A stretch of DNA of 64,000 bases from Liolophura sinensis (taxonomy: Eukaryota; Mollusca; Polyplacophora; Chitonida; Chitonidae): NCBI RefSeq assembly GCF_032854445.1, contig NC_088295.1, positions 79,948,028 to 80,012,027 on the forward strand. Direction: 5' to 3'. The first letter of the stretch is position 1. Every line of letters starts with the position of its first letter. Position numbers and translations under genes: made by a program. The notes beneath the pieces are model-generated. The model did no database searches and was not told the origin of the DNA. It worked only from the letters and a program-made list of their open reading frames with translations. Positions 1 through 11,390 of this stretch are shown piece by piece.

Positions 1-188
1 ACCGTTACGGCCGTCAGTCGTCTAGCTCGACCGAGAACGCCCAGAAGCATTGTGTGTTCATGAAGTATCAGCGCTCGACGATGAAAATGACACAGGAGCT
101 GAGTGAATGTGACGGCGGAAGGCTGTATATTTGCAAGTGTAAGACAAAAGGCAGGGGGCAGTGTGTCCCGCCTTCAACATTAGACTAA
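1..188 (+). CDS. C-type lectin-like protein, last exon (partial, copy A)
   Basis: Codons run in frame from base 3 to a TAA at 186-188 and give the C-terminal half of a C-type lectin-like domain, including KHCVFMKYQ and the closing CDGGRLYICKC. The closing cysteines pair with upstream cysteines in this fold. The protein is nearly the same as the last exon of the complete minus-strand gene at 24,900-29,754. Only the end is visible, and the other exons must lie before the window. An AATAAA at 469-474 is a plausible polyadenylation signal. The U gene follows on the same strand about 5 kb on, the same order as in copy B. Confidence 0.8.
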   Translation, partial: RYGRQSSSSTENAQKHCVFMKYQRSTMKMTQELSECDGGRLYICKCKTKGRGQCVPPSTLD

Positions 189-468
189 AGTTCTGCTTTG
201 ACTTAGAGAGGTACAAGACTACAAGCCTTCGTACATGTTTTCGTCCGAAAAGCCGACACGATGTGGAGTCAATTTCTCCTTTCTCTAAAATGACATGATA
301 TTATACTGGCCGAGTACCTGTGTGTCGAAGGGCCTTGTCTTCAGGGTGACTAGAGCCCTAACTTTCTAAAATTCAAAGAAACTCAATTTTTCGTGTTCCT
401 TATATTAACCAGCTCTACATATTTTTACCATTCTTTTTCATTATACATCATACCTAATGAAACTATGA

Positions 469-474
469 AATAAA
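469..474 (+). promoter_or_regulatory. Polyadenylation signal of the copy A CTL gene
   Basis: AATAAA lies about 280 bases past the CTL stop codon. The same hexamer is kept in copy B (TTTATT at 24,614-24,619 on the plus strand), which supports a shared 3' UTR. Confidence 0.45.
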
Positions 475-502
475 GCATTATATTTGAAAAAAAAGAAGCT
501 CA

Positions 503-835
503 TACCTGATTAAACCAATGAAGTATTATACATGCGGTTGACAAATTAAAGGAATATACCTGATCAAATCAAAAAAGTATTATACATGCGGTTGACGAAT
601 TAAAGGAATATACCTGATTAAATCAAAAAAGTATTATACATACTGTTGACAAATTAAAGGAATATACCTGATTAAATCAATGAAGTATTATACATGCGGT
701 TGAGAAATTAAAGGAATGTATCTGAACAAATCAATAAAGTGTTATACATGCGGTTGACAAATTAAAGGGATATACCTGATCAAATCAAAAAAGAAGAATT
801 ATACATGCGGTTGAAATATACCTGATCAAAGGAAA
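503..835 (+). repeat. 54-bp minisatellite (copy A)
   Basis: About six head-to-tail units of roughly 54 bp each contain ACCTGAT, AAATCA, TATTATACATGCGGTTGA and AAATTAAAGG, with small substitutions. The reversed equivalent in copy B (22,570-22,778 and 24,455-24,585) has a Tc1 transposon inside one unit. The third unit here is the uninterrupted version of that site. Confidence 0.85.
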
Positions 836-969
836 CATTCTATATATATCAACAAATGCATAAACTGCGTATTGCCTTATTTACAGATATGATCTGTAAT
901 AACTTATTTGTTGATAGCAACACGCCAGCATCGATAGCTGAAAGGTACAGTAGCTTGCCTCTTCATTTT

Positions 970-1252
970 GTTGACCATACAGGATCTTAGTAAAGACCAA
1001 AGGAAAATGGTACTTGTTGCTGTCTCGCTTGAGGCTCAGCACTGAGAGGTAAGAGAAAGGAAACATTCGGTGTCAGTATAATGAGCCTGGGTGGGCTGTC
1101 ATGTCTGGTATCTCTAGTGGCAGCAGCATTTTGGCGGCATGAACTCGCCACAAGAAGACACATTATATGTACACGCACCTAACGACACAACGTCGTCACA
1201 TGACTGTAAAACTATCAAGTACGACGTGAAGCCCAAGCATACATACATATTA
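970..1252 (+). mobile_element. SINE-like element with CATA tail (copy A)
   Basis: This stretch is the reverse of 22,151-22,440 and related to the fuller SINE at 37,465-37,835. It ends in an AAGCATACATACATA tail. The body keeps the ACTGAAAAACA-like and GACGTGAAGCCCAAGC-like blocks of this family. The tRNA-like head is not clear. It probably inserted before the block was duplicated, because A and B share it. Confidence 0.6.
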
Positions 1253-1432
1253 ATACATTTTGTTGAAATAAGAAATCTACTTATTTCAAAAACCATAGGT
1301 TCGAAAACACATCTACTTTCATTATTGTACCTTTTTGTTAAAGGTGAGTTTAAAGGGAATGCAATGTCTTATTAATTAAACTAGCTGGTTGTGCTGTAAC
1401 ATCGTGGTCTTCATTTAACTTCTGAAGCAAAA

Positions 1433-3240
1433 CTAGATTCCTAGATTATAAACACAATTTATAAATTGCTGAAACACTGAGATTTTGCTTATAACATGAC
1501 ATGTATAGATATAGAATTCCGCTTCAAGTAAAATATACCTGACCGCACTTTTGTGTCGTGATGCAGACTTACCTTCATTACCCATGTATCGGTATAGTAC
1601 AGACAAAGGCAAAGTCCGAGTATCACATCGTGCGTACTCATACATGAAGTTATTAACATCTAACCAGAACTGATACAATTTTGAACACTCTATGAAATAA
1701 CGAGTTACATTTCCACTACATGACACAAAGGGTTGTCTTTGATTATCAGTCTTGCGTGTAAATACTTGTTGCACGGTAAATAATAATTTGTACTGAAGTT
1801 GTTTTATTTCATTTTCAATAGGTACAGTTCGTGGGATATTCCATATTCAACTTACTATAAGCGACATTATCCTGGCTTTTCGTAAGCTGTAAAATAGTAC
1901 TAGTGTATCCAAATTAATAGGAGAAAATGAGCATTGTCTAAAGAGAAGTCATTTACCGATAGGGTTTCATTTAGTTGTCTAATGGTCATGTTATTAATAT
2001 GGACATTTGAACCGATATAGTTCGCTACTGCTGTAACAATGTTGTAATATTCTTTAGATTTGCACAGAACGCGGTTAAAGTCTTGAACCTTCCATTGCAG
2101 TCATAAATATCTTGAGCAAAATCGGATTTTGGCCTTATACCACGCTTTATTAAAGAATAATTTTTACCCTTGCAGTATATTTTTAATTTTCTATATAAGA
2201 TCATTGTAAGGGTTCTACTCATCTTTAACGCCAGATCAAGTGAATAGGGTTTTTTTTATGAAATATAGCTATAGACTTGTTTAACTTTGATACATCATTG
2301 TTACGTTGCAAAAGAAAGCCTACAGACCACCAAAATGCCTGTAGACTTCTGTTGCGCTTAATTTCCACATGGAGCGTTTAGAGAAAAACGTCGGTAACTT
2401 AATGTCCATGGTAACTTAAGAGCCTTGTTACGATCATCAAAATCTCTAGCTTTAAATTCAATAACATTGTTGCTATAAAAATAGCATTAATGTTTGGTAA
2501 ACCAGCTTTAGAGTGCTTCTTGCTTTTAAGTGGAAACATTCTTGTCGTTTTAAGTTTAGTCTAAGGCCTGTTAGATTTTCAAAGTATTTACACGATCACA
2601 TTGATCACGTTTTTGTTTATCTTTGAGAGCAGACGATAGAGAGAAGCCTTACCGTGTTGCTCGTTGTAGTTCAGACCATTGAGTGGAGTTGCCATTATTT
2701 AATACATAAAACCTTTAATACACAACTTGAAGGTTTTTGTGTATAACTTTACTATATATATTTCTTGAACGTTGGTCCGAAATTAACTTTATCTGAAGCG
2801 CAGAGCAAGTACCGCCCTTCCACAGAACCAAAGGTTTTCTCTAAATCCTTTTTTAAGCAATTTACTAGATAAATTTCATTTTCTAAAATGTCTATTGCAA
2901 GACAGATTTTATCACCAGTACGTTTGCCTTTTATGAAACCAGTTTGTGAAAAGCGGGCCATTTGCTCAATAAACGTTTTACTTGGTTGGCAAGTGCCTTA
3001 GAAATTATTTTTTAATCAGTGTTCAACAAAAAACAAATCGGCTTTCAAGCGTACTTTTTAACTTTCTTACATGAGCAGAAAATAAGGAGTGATCCCCTTT
3101 GATTTTAGAGTTGCATGTGTCGCTATGAATATATGTCACAATGGTTTATTGTTTTTAATTCCACTTAACAGACTTGGATTTGATCTATAAGTTTCAACTT
3201 TTTAATAGAGGTTTCAAAACCCAATTATTCTTTCCTCCAC
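1433..3240 (-). pseudogene. Decayed L1-like LINE (reverse transcriptase and C-terminal relic), copy A
   Basis: On the minus strand, 2,752-2,961 encodes QTGFIKGKRTGDKI...LKKDLEKTFGSVEGR, the pattern around the first catalytic aspartate of L1/Tx1-type reverse transcriptases (usually D-F-E-K-A-F-D-S). The FDS triad here reads FGS. Downstream, 1,433-1,774 reads CSGNVTRYFIECSKLYQFW, like the cysteine/histidine segment near the C-terminus of these ORF2 proteins. Frames are broken in between. The same relic is at 20,380-21,980 (+) and 50,330-51,600 (-), so it inserted before the triplication. Confidence 0.7.
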
Positions 3241-4585
3241 ATCTTTTCTGTAAACCAGATTAATATAAAAAAAGAAAAAACGGGAACAAGTACTTATTTG
3301 TTTTAATTGCTATACTTAACATCGTAATTTTTCTTCTACATCATGCCCACTTTTATGTGCACAGGAAACCGGAATTTACAAACCATCTACCTCTGGCAAG
3401 TTAATGACAAACTTTCCCATGTGAGACGTACACCATACGTGCACCGTATTTGTGGAAGTCAACGAATGTTACGGTTTCACAAATTTTCTGTCCAGGGGCT
3501 GGATTGAACGCGTACCTTGTTGTTCTTGCAATTGATTGGGTTTTACACAGACATCCAATAAATATGACTTACCTTAGAGCTCAGATTAGAGGGTGAAAGT
3601 TTTAAAATAGAAATAGACTCTCAGCTTCTCTGTTTCCATGTTCGAAAAGAGCTGTGAAGCCGAGTAAAGATCATAAATGATATACCAAAAAAGTCTATAG
3701 TACTGTGTACACGGCTAAGTGTGTCACAGTTCTGTCTCACCATTCTTAAAAAAAACCAAGGAAAAATATTACCAAGGAAAACAAATATTAAATAGGAACA
3801 TCAGCTTAGTTTCACTGGTTCAACCGTATGATGAATTGATGATTTATTTTTTTTTTCATTGCTGTTCAACGCAGTGCTAAACAGTAATTCATCTAAACGA
3901 TGGTGGTCAGACTTATTTGTTGAAGAAAACAGAGTGTTAAGGAGGAACCACTGGCCTTTTATTAGTTAATCACGAAATTTTCCCCGAAATGTAGAGACCT
4001 GAATTGATCAGTTTTTGTATTTTGTGGCGATATAAAGGGTTTGTGACGTTTATTGTCTATGGCACAATATCAATTTGAAAGACCTTTTGAACACGATAAA
4101 AAAAATAACATACAAACGTCCCAGAGATGAAAGAGCGACTAAAAACAAATCGCAGCGCGACTCAATTTATTTGATATGGCGAAAAAGATTGACAAATGTT
4201 TTGAGCTTATGTTCAAACAGCATTTTATGCTAATTGTTTCCAAACTACATACTGTAATAGACAGATGCGGTCAATCGCGGTGTGGAGCTGCGTCTTTTAA
4301 TTAAGGCGGCGGGGTAAGATTATTGGAATCGAGATAAACAAAAACGGCGAGATATTTTCACGATAAATTTCGCGAGTCGAGAGCTGGAGAATGCGATATT
4401 AATAAAACAGCGCTACACTGTTGCTAATCTCCCTCAGTTTGACAAAATTCATGCGAACATGACTAAAGTATTGCACGATTTGACTAATCTCATTTGTGTG
4501 GCACATTATACAGTCGACAATTTCGACAAGAAAGTCATCCATTTCTTAAGGCACGACAACAACAGGCAATAGCGACTTGTGCTAT
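3240..4585. other. No gene seen; non-coding block conserved among copies
   Basis: This AT-rich stretch is matched in copy C (about 51,700-52,950) and in reverse in copy B (about 18,560-20,150). I see no exon, RNA gene or recognisable transposon here. The part at 4,300-4,570 is rich in CGAGA/TCTCGC-type motifs and is open in one frame in copy C, but the frame is not kept in A or B. Confidence 0.5.
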
Positions 4586-4587
4586 GA

Positions 4588-4800
4588 CTGAGTGAGTGGG
4601 TCAACAATTTTTCAGTCATATGACGACGAAGGCATCCTTAGGGTGTATGTAATGTACCGCCTTGTTGCAGGACGTATTCCACCATTCTTTCATCTAGTGC
4701 TGCTTCACTGAGACGCCTTTTCGAAGGTAAGTAAGCGGCCCCGCCCGAGCCATTATACTGATACGGGTCAACCAGTCGTTGCACTATGCCCTTCATGCTG
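4588..4800 (-). mobile_element. SINE with (ACTC)n tail, 5'-truncated, copy A
   Basis: Read on the minus strand, the body contains TGACCCGTATCAGTATAATG, GCGGGGCCGCTTACTTACC and GTCGTCATATGACTGAAAAA, ending in CCCACTCACTCAGT. It is present at the same place in copy C (52,965-53,180) but missing from copy B, where the sequence runs CTTGTGCTAAATGATAGC without interruption (reverse of about 18,533-18,552). The repeated GTGCTAAATGA on the two sides is the probable target-site duplication. It is 5'-truncated, lacking the tRNA head seen at 43,412-43,680. Confidence 0.85.
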
Positions 4801-4944
4801 ATCAGTGCTAAATGACAGCAGGAGGCATATTATTTCATTGCGTGAGGTGACGCTAGATGATTGTTATTATGTCAAAAAGTGATTGTATGACAACGTTTAC
4901 AATGTTACAATGTCTCAATTTGTATCGTAGTTCGGTAAATAATG

Positions 4945-5053
4945 TGACGTCATAAAAAACTGTTCAGTACCAAACTATGACAGCATTATAACATATGTGA
5001 CGTCACCATAAACATTGTGACATCGTTTTCAAGGAGACAATAGTATGACGTCA
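4945..5053 (+). promoter_or_regulatory. Three CRE palindromes upstream of the U gene (copy A)
   Basis: Perfect TGACGTCA sites lie at 4,945-4,952, 4,998-5,005 and 5,046-5,053, within 250 bases upstream of the proposed start exon. Copy C keeps all three (53,315-53,322, 53,367-53,374, 53,415-53,422) and copy B keeps two (16,568-16,575, 16,616-16,623). TGACGTCA is the consensus site for CREB/ATF bZIP factors. Clustering and conservation suggest a promoter; binding is inferred. Confidence 0.45.
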
Positions 5054-6559
5054 TCTGATTGTTTAATCTGTCTTTATTTGGTGACAAAAGAAGCTCTTAG
5101 GCTGTTGTGCTTACATTGATTTTAAAAGGAAATCCTTATCTTCAAATAATCTTCCGGAATCTACATGGCGATGCAGTAAGTAGTAACCATAAGATCAACA
5201 TCTATCATCAATATTCAGTTTTATTGTATTTTTTTTCTTCTTAACGCAGAACAGTCCAAAGCCAAATGTTATAATGCGTTTTTTCGCGTTGTACATACAC
5301 ACGCGTACACACTGAGGCTTTATAGTTTACTGCTTTACTGCTGATCCCAACCACTAGTCATAAATACTTTCGAATGTTTTATATGGCTAGCGAAACTGAG
5401 TTCTACTCGTAAATATCGTACCCTTCTTGAGGAACCTACGAAAGATGCTGACGGGAATAGATTAGGGAATGCCACTCACAATTCGCGATAGAACTTCAAC
5501 AGAATACTTGCATAACACGTGTTTAACATGCTTTCTCGCAAGCTTACATAAAGCTCGCCATTTTCAAAATAGGATGACTTATACCTACTTATCATATCAT
5601 TTATCTTTTCACTTCTCTGATAAATTTCAAAATGAACACTGATTTTAAGCATGGTGTAATTTTTGTCCGTCATGTAGGTTTGACTTTGAGAAGAGTTACC
5701 TTTGTGATATATTCAGCTGGAGTAATGCTGTCATTGACCCGGATGTGCTTGTGACCAAGTTCCAAGATAATGACTGGGGTAAGGCAATGTTAGTTATACA
5801 TGGATTAATAAATTTAGTTATACCAGGAGACGAGTTATTTGGTGACTGTGTTCTGCAACTGCTTGAGGTTTACTTATAGCCATTGTTTCATTAGCCTCAT
5901 TTTTAATAATAGAAATAAAACCGTATAATTAGAGCAATAATACATATAAACATAAGTGTGGTACCCCGTGTATATTCTAATTTCGTTTTTTGATGTTCTC
6001 TTAAATTTCAGATGGCGAAGTCGCCTACTCAGTATTCAGTCAGTTTGACTTAGTCATTCAGGACACAAAGCCAGCCCGTGAGGGAATGCTATATGGACGC
6101 CAGTGTGGATTAGCAGACGATAAATCACGTGGACTGAATGATGGCGGACATATTTGGGAAACTGACACCGAGTGAGTTCACATTTTTCAAAAATGACAAT
6201 TCATCCTAAGTTCCAGAAACCAGTTTATATCATTGCTGTTCCACAGAAGCTGGTTTGATGTGTTATTGTTTCCTAGCTCTTCTACCACCACAATGAGGGT
6301 CATCGAACAGAAATTAAACATATATTTCACTGCTTTCTAAATATTTTTATTTATAGGGGGCGTATCTGGAGTGCTCTAGACTTGAGAATGAGCAATGAGG
6401 ATTCGGTCAAGAAACAGAAACTCACGAAGTTGTTGAAATCTGAGCTGGAGATACTGAACAAGTTGTGTAAATGTAGACAGGTAATTCCATGGCTAATTAC
6501 ATGTACTTGTGAATCACTTGTGAATGTAGCTACACACTGAGAAAAGGAATACTTATTTA

Positions 6560-6862
6560 GAAAATCACATTTTTATTTATTTATTTATTATGTATCTATT
6601 TATTTATTTATTTGATTGGTTTTTTATGCCGTGCTCAAGAATATTTAACTTATACGACGTGCACTATTGTGGAAAGAAAGTGGGTAGAGACCGGGGGTAT
6701 TCCACGACCATCTACAAGTTGTCGTCAGACTTTCTCACGTGCGACCGGAGGGGAAGCCAGCATGAGCTGGACTTGAACTAACAGCCACCGCATTGGTGGG
6801 AAACTCCTGGGTCATTGCGCCGTACTGGTGTGCTGATCCCATCGGTCACGAAGGCCCCCACC
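6560..6862 (-). mobile_element. tRNA-headed SINE with AAATA tail in U intron 4 (copy A)
   Basis: On the minus strand it starts with GGTGGGGGCCTTCGTGACCG, followed by an A-box-like and a B-box-like segment (AGTTCAAGTCC). The body reads GCTTCCCCTCCGGTCGCACG. It ends in AAATAAATAAATA, just after the family's 3' end (reverse of TTATACGACG...TACTCAAGAATA). The same insertion is at 14,790-15,080 (+, copy B) and 54,940-55,275 (-, copy C), so it is older than the duplications. The tail is longer in C. Confidence 0.85.
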
Positions 6863-7194
6863 ACATGTATACATTCAGTTATATGCTTTACTCATATCCT
6901 ATCTCAAATAAGTGATATTGAAATTTCTTTCTTCGCAGTGTAAATAGTTAGGCTTTTCACATCATTCACAAGAAACAACTTTGCTTTTGCAGCTTGTTAA
7001 AGAAAGCTTTCAAAATTTCAACAAACGCAAGATTGGTAAGACTTCCAGCCAAAAGAATCTGTTCAAAGGAGGCCAGAAATTGGATGACATAGTAGCGAAA
7101 TATCACGACATGCTCCAGAAAGAGATGCTTCTGCGTAGACTGATCCTGCAGGTAGGTCATCATATCCCACACTCTGCTGCCTTGGTCTTGGTTC

Positions 7195-7247
7195 TCAGTT
7201 AACCTTTTGTTTAACCCCAAGCACTCAACCACTCACTCACTCACTCA
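7195..7247 (+). mobile_element. 3' remnant of an (ACTC)n SINE
   Basis: GTTTAACCCCAAGCACTCAA followed by repeated CACT is the 3' end and tail of the (ACTC)n SINE family. It lies just past exon 5 of the U gene and is kept in B (about 14,410-14,460) and C (55,616-55,665). Confidence 0.6.
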
Positions 7248-8079
7248 CCCAGTTAACCCTGGTCATAACCTAGATTTTTGCTTCATGTCCGCCATCATTC
7301 AGACTGATGATTACGTCACTGTTTATTCATGCTGGAATATCCTGGGAAAAAAATGGTTATGAAGGCGACATTATTGTTTGTTATCTGGCTTGCATTACAT
7401 GAACGGTACCAGGGGCTGCTTGAAGTTTGCTGTTGACACAGCGCCTGTTCAATGCCAAATTGTTTATCGGAAACACAAGTAATTCCTTCCCTAACACATT
7501 AACGAAGCATAAAGCCATTTTACCAGTCATGACGCGCGACAAACAATCGTTTTAGAGTCATTAAAACTATTCACACTGTATGTAGTAGTATATAACAGCG
7601 ACGAATTTATCAACTTGCTCTCTTTGCTTTTTAGAAACTCCGACGTCCATATAAAGGACTTGATAAAACCCAAAAACTTATGTTGGAGGCGGTTATTAGC
7701 AAACTTCGAGGATTTCTGCATCTGTTGTGGACAGGTAAGGGCCAATTCTATAAAATACCGACAGACAAGACTTTTTCTTCGCCATAATGAAGTCCGAATA
7801 AGTCTATTCAAATTGCCTGAGAATTCTAACATGCTTAACAACAGTAACGCATAAGCTTTGTAAGGATTCACATAAGCCACACTCATTTCAGTGTAATAAT
7901 TACTCAATGCCTTCATGTTTCTAGGCATGAAAGCGAACAAACAGGAAAGGACTGCAATGAAAATAACGTGCACATGGTAAGTATGGTCACCTAGTCCGCA
8001 TGAATCTGGTGTTCCGTATCAGAAAATCTCATTTTCCTTATCTTATTTTAACATTTTTAATTTTGTATTATATCCCTGT

Positions 8080-8265
8080 GAGTTCAAGTAAAGCTCATGC
8101 TGTCTTCCTCTCTGGTTGTACGTGTGAAGGTCTGACAGCAACTTGGGGATAGACATGGGTTTCCTCTGCCCGGTTTCATCCTACCATAATGCATTTTGCT
8201 CTCATATGAATGAACTATTCTTGAGTACGGCGTAAAATTGCACGCAAATAAATAAATAAATAATT
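8080..8265 (+). mobile_element. AAATA-tailed SINE, 5'-truncated (copy A)
   Basis: It starts at the B-box region (GAGTTCAAGTAAAGCTCATG), continues with the family body, including CTTGAGTACGGCGTAAAAT, and ends in AAATAAATAAATAAAT. It is in the U intron between exons 7 and 8. C has it at 56,490-56,680 and B keeps only a shrunken remnant near 13,530-13,600. Confidence 0.8.
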
Positions 8266-9246
8266 CTGTATTCAATTTCGATGTTGTGTTCAGGTAAGAT
8301 TTCTTTAGATTATAACTTTCCTTTTTACATATTAAGAAATGCTGAATTCCAGCTTTACTAATTCATAATAATTTTGCCATGCAGAGTATTTTTTGGCGAA
8401 GTTATCTGTAAACCATGTGATCTTGACAATGAATGAATTCTGTTCGCAGAAATGCTTGGAATTCAACGAGACAGAGATCAACGCAAGAGGCGCTAACTTG
8501 ACGGGCGGTGTTGCCATGCATACGACTACTGACACCAATGTCTCATCACGTGAAGAACTTATTCCTGTCAGCAGAGTATAGAAAACATCTACCAAAGAAC
8601 CAATTTAACACTTTTAATCTATAACGCAAAGAAAAAGGCCTTTTCTTAACTTGATTTTCTTTCTCATTGAAGCACAGAAATTCCTTGATAAATATAGATT
8701 TGTTTTACTTATGTCTTTACGTTAGCAGCTATATTATGTACGTTTTCACTTTTACCTGACACAGTTAATGATTAGTGTCGATTTAACATGTAGCTATGCT
8801 AATACATTATGACATTTTAAGCTTTATACGTTTTATTTTTTATCCTGTCTAAGAGTACATAAATGGATATACTAACCAAATATTAATGTCCACATCATTT
8901 ATTTTCAATAAAATTTACTAAATTTTATAATTTTCTTTGTTTTACTTCTTTTATTTGTCAAAAAATGATATATCGATATAATTGATTTTTAAACTAAACC
9001 TTAAAGGTGTAGCTCTTGTGCTTGTATATGTGTAGGGGGTTTAAATTGTGTCTCCGAACTGGGAGACCATTGGTCAGCTCCCTGCGATGTTCCTTGGAAA
9101 CACCAATCTAAAACTCTAAAACAACAAAACAAATGAGACACGGGACCATAATATATGTTGGTCGTAATTTCTTACTACCACAGCGTCATAAACAGGGGAC
9201 ATATTTTATTAAGCGCAAGTGGATTCACGGCTTATTACCTGGAAGG

Positions 9247-9520
9247 GGGCCTTTGCGGCCTAAGGGGTTTGCACGCCAGCGCGGAGAAGTGATCCAGGAT
9301 CTTTTCACTAATGCGGTCGCTGTGAATTTAAGTCCAGCTCATGCTGGTTTTTTTCTCCGGCCATACGAGGGAAGGTCTGTCATCAACCTGCAGATGGCCA
9401 TGGGTAACCCCCAGGTTCTGCCTGGTTTCCTCCCACCATAATGATGGCCGCTGTTGTATAAGTCAAATATTCTCGGGTACGGCATAAAACGCCAGTTTAA
9501 TAATAAATAAATAAACATTA
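9247..9520 (+). mobile_element. AAATA-tailed SINE downstream of the U gene (copy A)
   Basis: A degraded head (CACGCCAGCGCGGAGAAGTG) is followed by CACTAATGCGGTCGCTGTGA, the B-box-like TTTAAGTCCAGCTCATGCTG, the body and an AATAAATAAATAAA tail. It is shared with copy C (57,590-57,857). Long open frames on both strands across it come from SINE sequence and not from a gene. Confidence 0.85.
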
Positions 9521-9528
9521 CATTGCAG

Positions 9529-9696
9529 ATAAACGACATATGGTACCTGGCGATTATCATAATTCCTGAGGACACTGTGACCTCAAAATGTGATGTAAAT
9601 GATGAACAGATAACGCTGTGTAAGGCAGTCAATCATAGGCAAATCGAAAGAAACATACCATCATATATTTTTCGGCATTTAAAGATGCAAACATGA
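9529..9696 (+). CDS. Candidate terminal exon, unknown protein (copy A)
   Basis: A good acceptor (CATTGCAG, 9,521-9,528) opens a 55-codon frame ending in TGA at 9,694-9,696. It begins INDIWYLA and contains TSKCDVNDEQITLCKAVNHR. Copy C keeps the whole frame (57,867-58,034) with two conservative changes. The phase (0) would fit after U exon 7 as an alternative last exon, which is inference. I do not recognise the product and found no other exon. It sits directly after a SINE tail, which weakens the case. Confidence 0.3.
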   Translation: MNDIWYLAIIIIPEDTVTSKCDVNDEQITLCKAVNHRQIERNIPSYIFRHLKMQT

Positions 9697-9699
9697 GAG

Positions 9700-10995
9700 A
9701 GGACAAAGAAGTGAGCCATTCATTCTTTGTGTTGACCAGATCTTATTACAGATATAAAACTGCAAAACTTCAAATCGTGTCGTGTAGGAGAGGCTTCCTA
9801 CCTATCCCCTTGGGTAACATCGTCCCTCAGAACGATGCACCGAAGAGAGCTGGGTGTCTTAACTAATCATTTAAACAAGTCAACCTTTTATTCTGAAATG
9901 GTAAAATGTTTGTGACGAATACGTACGTTAAACATGGTTATGCCCTACAATCCTCGGACATGGTGATTAGCCTACATTAAAACACTGATGTCGTCATTTA
10001 GCGCTTCGTATTGGCTTAACCAATGGATTTGTGTGTTAGTATTTCCGGAAAAGTACAGGGGGGCAGAACCAATTTATTTTATTGTTGACTATATTGGTAT
10101 TTTGCTCAATGAAATCGATGATGAGAATTTCCTAATCCAAAATAGTTCTCTTACTTTGTCCTTTACGTTTGGGGCATCTGAGCATCAAAGCCAATTATGA
10201 AAACACGGTATTCTTTGAGCACTTACTTATAGCTGTTGCAGACAATAGAAGATGTACCACAGTGGTTTCTATATAATTGATTTGAGCATTTACTTTCCTT
10301 TGACAAGAGAACAGAATTGAGGAAAGTTTCTTTATGCCTACCGTGGCACTGGGATGATTGATTAGTTGTCAGAGTTGGTTTTAGTGCAAGTCTGAATCGG
10401 AACCGACACATCTGCTTAAGCTTCACCGGGAAACAAAAGACATCCTCAGCGTTAACCTTGGCGCTCTATATTTAAAAAGACTTTTTTATTGTCAACAAGG
10501 AATCGCGGACGCTTTTTGTTCAATACAATTTTAATGATCTAGATTTTCGAACACGTTGCCCTTCGGAATCCCATGCGAACCTTAATCCTTGACCCTTCAT
10601 GCCCTTAATCCTTGACCCTTCATGCCAAGCAGGGTTTTCATGTTCAAAAGGATGCCCAGCAACCACCAAAAATAAGTAACGGTCGCTTTTGTGTTATTCT
10701 CTTTTTCTGTTTTTCAACTTCAAGGTATTCTCAAAGTAAATACGGCATCGTTTTATTCCCCTGTGTTCCAGTCAAGCCAAAAGATCAAAGAAACTGTATG
10801 CCTGAGATTGGAAAAAAATGCACATATCGCAGGTATCGTCACCACTCTAGTTTTACATTCTGTAAAACAGTATTCATTTACAGTACTACATAAAGTTTAT
10901 TACCAACAGAAGCGTTTCGTTTTTAAACGCAATTCTGTTCCAGTTTAGAAACGCGTCCTGTCTTTTATTCGTAAAAAGTATATTTGGTAACTACA
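9700..10995. other. No convincing gene; small direct repeat at 10,573-10,623
   Basis: This stretch is shared almost base for base with copy C (58,035-59,334) and absent from B. A 24-bp phrase (CCTTAATCCTTGACCCTTCA plus four bases) occurs twice in tandem at about 10,573-10,623. Several ORFs of 67-93 codons are present in both copies, but without splice context or recognisable motifs. Confidence 0.4.
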
Positions 10996-11076
10996 GAGAT
11001 GTGTTTATCATAGTAAACTTGTGAAATGGTTACATAGTGATGTGGTGGATATTTTCAATAAGCACAAGTTGTCTAG

Positions 11077-11080
11077 TTAA
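11077..11080. other. Inversion breakpoint 1 (TTAA)
   Basis: To the left is the end of copy A (AAGTTGTCTAG) and to the right is LINE sequence. With its partner at 47,777-47,780 it bounds a segment of about 36.7 kb. Reversing that segment rejoins both the LINE and the copy A-arm continuity, leaving a single TTAA at each join. Confidence 0.75.
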
Positions 11081-11390
11081 GAGAAACATGTACCTGCTTG
11101 ATAGCTTTCCGTGTAAAGATGACAGCCTCGGTTTTAACTGATGAAAACTTAAAGCCCCATGTTAAGCTCCATTTCATGATGTCATCCAAGTTCTGTTGAA
11201 TGTACTTGGTGCAGAGTTTAAGACTCCTGGAACCATACCATACAGCTTTGTCGTCCGCAAATAATGTGCATGTCAGTTTTCTTGACAGTGCGTCCGGTAG
11301 GTCATTTATTGCAATATTAAAAGGAGTAGGAGATAAAACACTACCCTGGGGCACCCCTGGGACTAAAAGTGGGAATTTCACCCAGAGTAT
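11077..11390 (-). pseudogene. LINE reverse transcriptase fragment (5' half of the split element)
   Basis: The minus strand reads GVPQGSVLSPTPFNIAINDL, then TCTLFADDKAVW (the F-A-D-D catalytic box of non-LTR reverse transcriptases), then WSLTWGFKFSSVKTEAVIFT. This is typical of the I/Jockey group. Homology stops at the TTAA at 11,077-11,080, exactly where copy A ends. The continuing part of the same domain starts at the TTAA at 47,777-47,780, in the opposite orientation. Upstream (towards 11,390) the element seems 5'-truncated. Confidence 0.85.

Larger units (their letters stand above)
5165..8581 (+). pseudogene. U gene copy A (unknown protein), frameshift in exon 6
   Basis: Eight exons are supported by splice sites that line up with copies B and C: 5,165-5,175, 5,678-5,778, 6,012-6,171, 6,357-6,480, 6,993-7,151, 7,635-7,734, 7,925-7,976 and 8,450-8,581. 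All introns are GT-AG. Exon 6 is 100 nt here and 101 nt in B and C. One base is missing near 7,709-7,720, so exon 7 enters the wrong frame and a TGA forms across the exon 7-8 junction. Elsewhere the encoded protein is almost identical to copy B. AATAAA at 8,907-8,912 is a likely poly(A) signal. The copy is probably a recent pseudogene, though a sequencing error at that one base would restore it. Confidence 0.7.
1..11076 (+). repeat. Segmental duplication copy A
   Basis: This block is near-identical to 50,330-59,415 (copy C, same orientation, matching from about position 1,910). It also matches 12,640-25,090 in reverse (copy B), up to about position 9,165. It carries the end of a CTL gene, a minisatellite, an L1-like LINE relic, the U gene and SINEs. 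It stops sharply at 11,076, directly before TTAA, where LINE sequence begins. In copy C the same end runs straight on into the arm at 59,420. The left limit lies outside the window. Confidence 0.9.

Noticed and set aside
5476-5673. 65-codon minus-strand ORF conserved in A and C (also 53,845-54,042)
   Set aside because: It lies antisense in U intron 1. A and C are nearly identical everywhere, and the frame is broken in the more diverged copy B.
9133-9441. 102-codon ORF near the end of copy A (and 57,492-57,779; minus-strand partners 9,339-9,632 and 57,677-57,970)
   Set aside because: Runs through an AAATA-tailed SINE; the open frames reflect SINE sequence.
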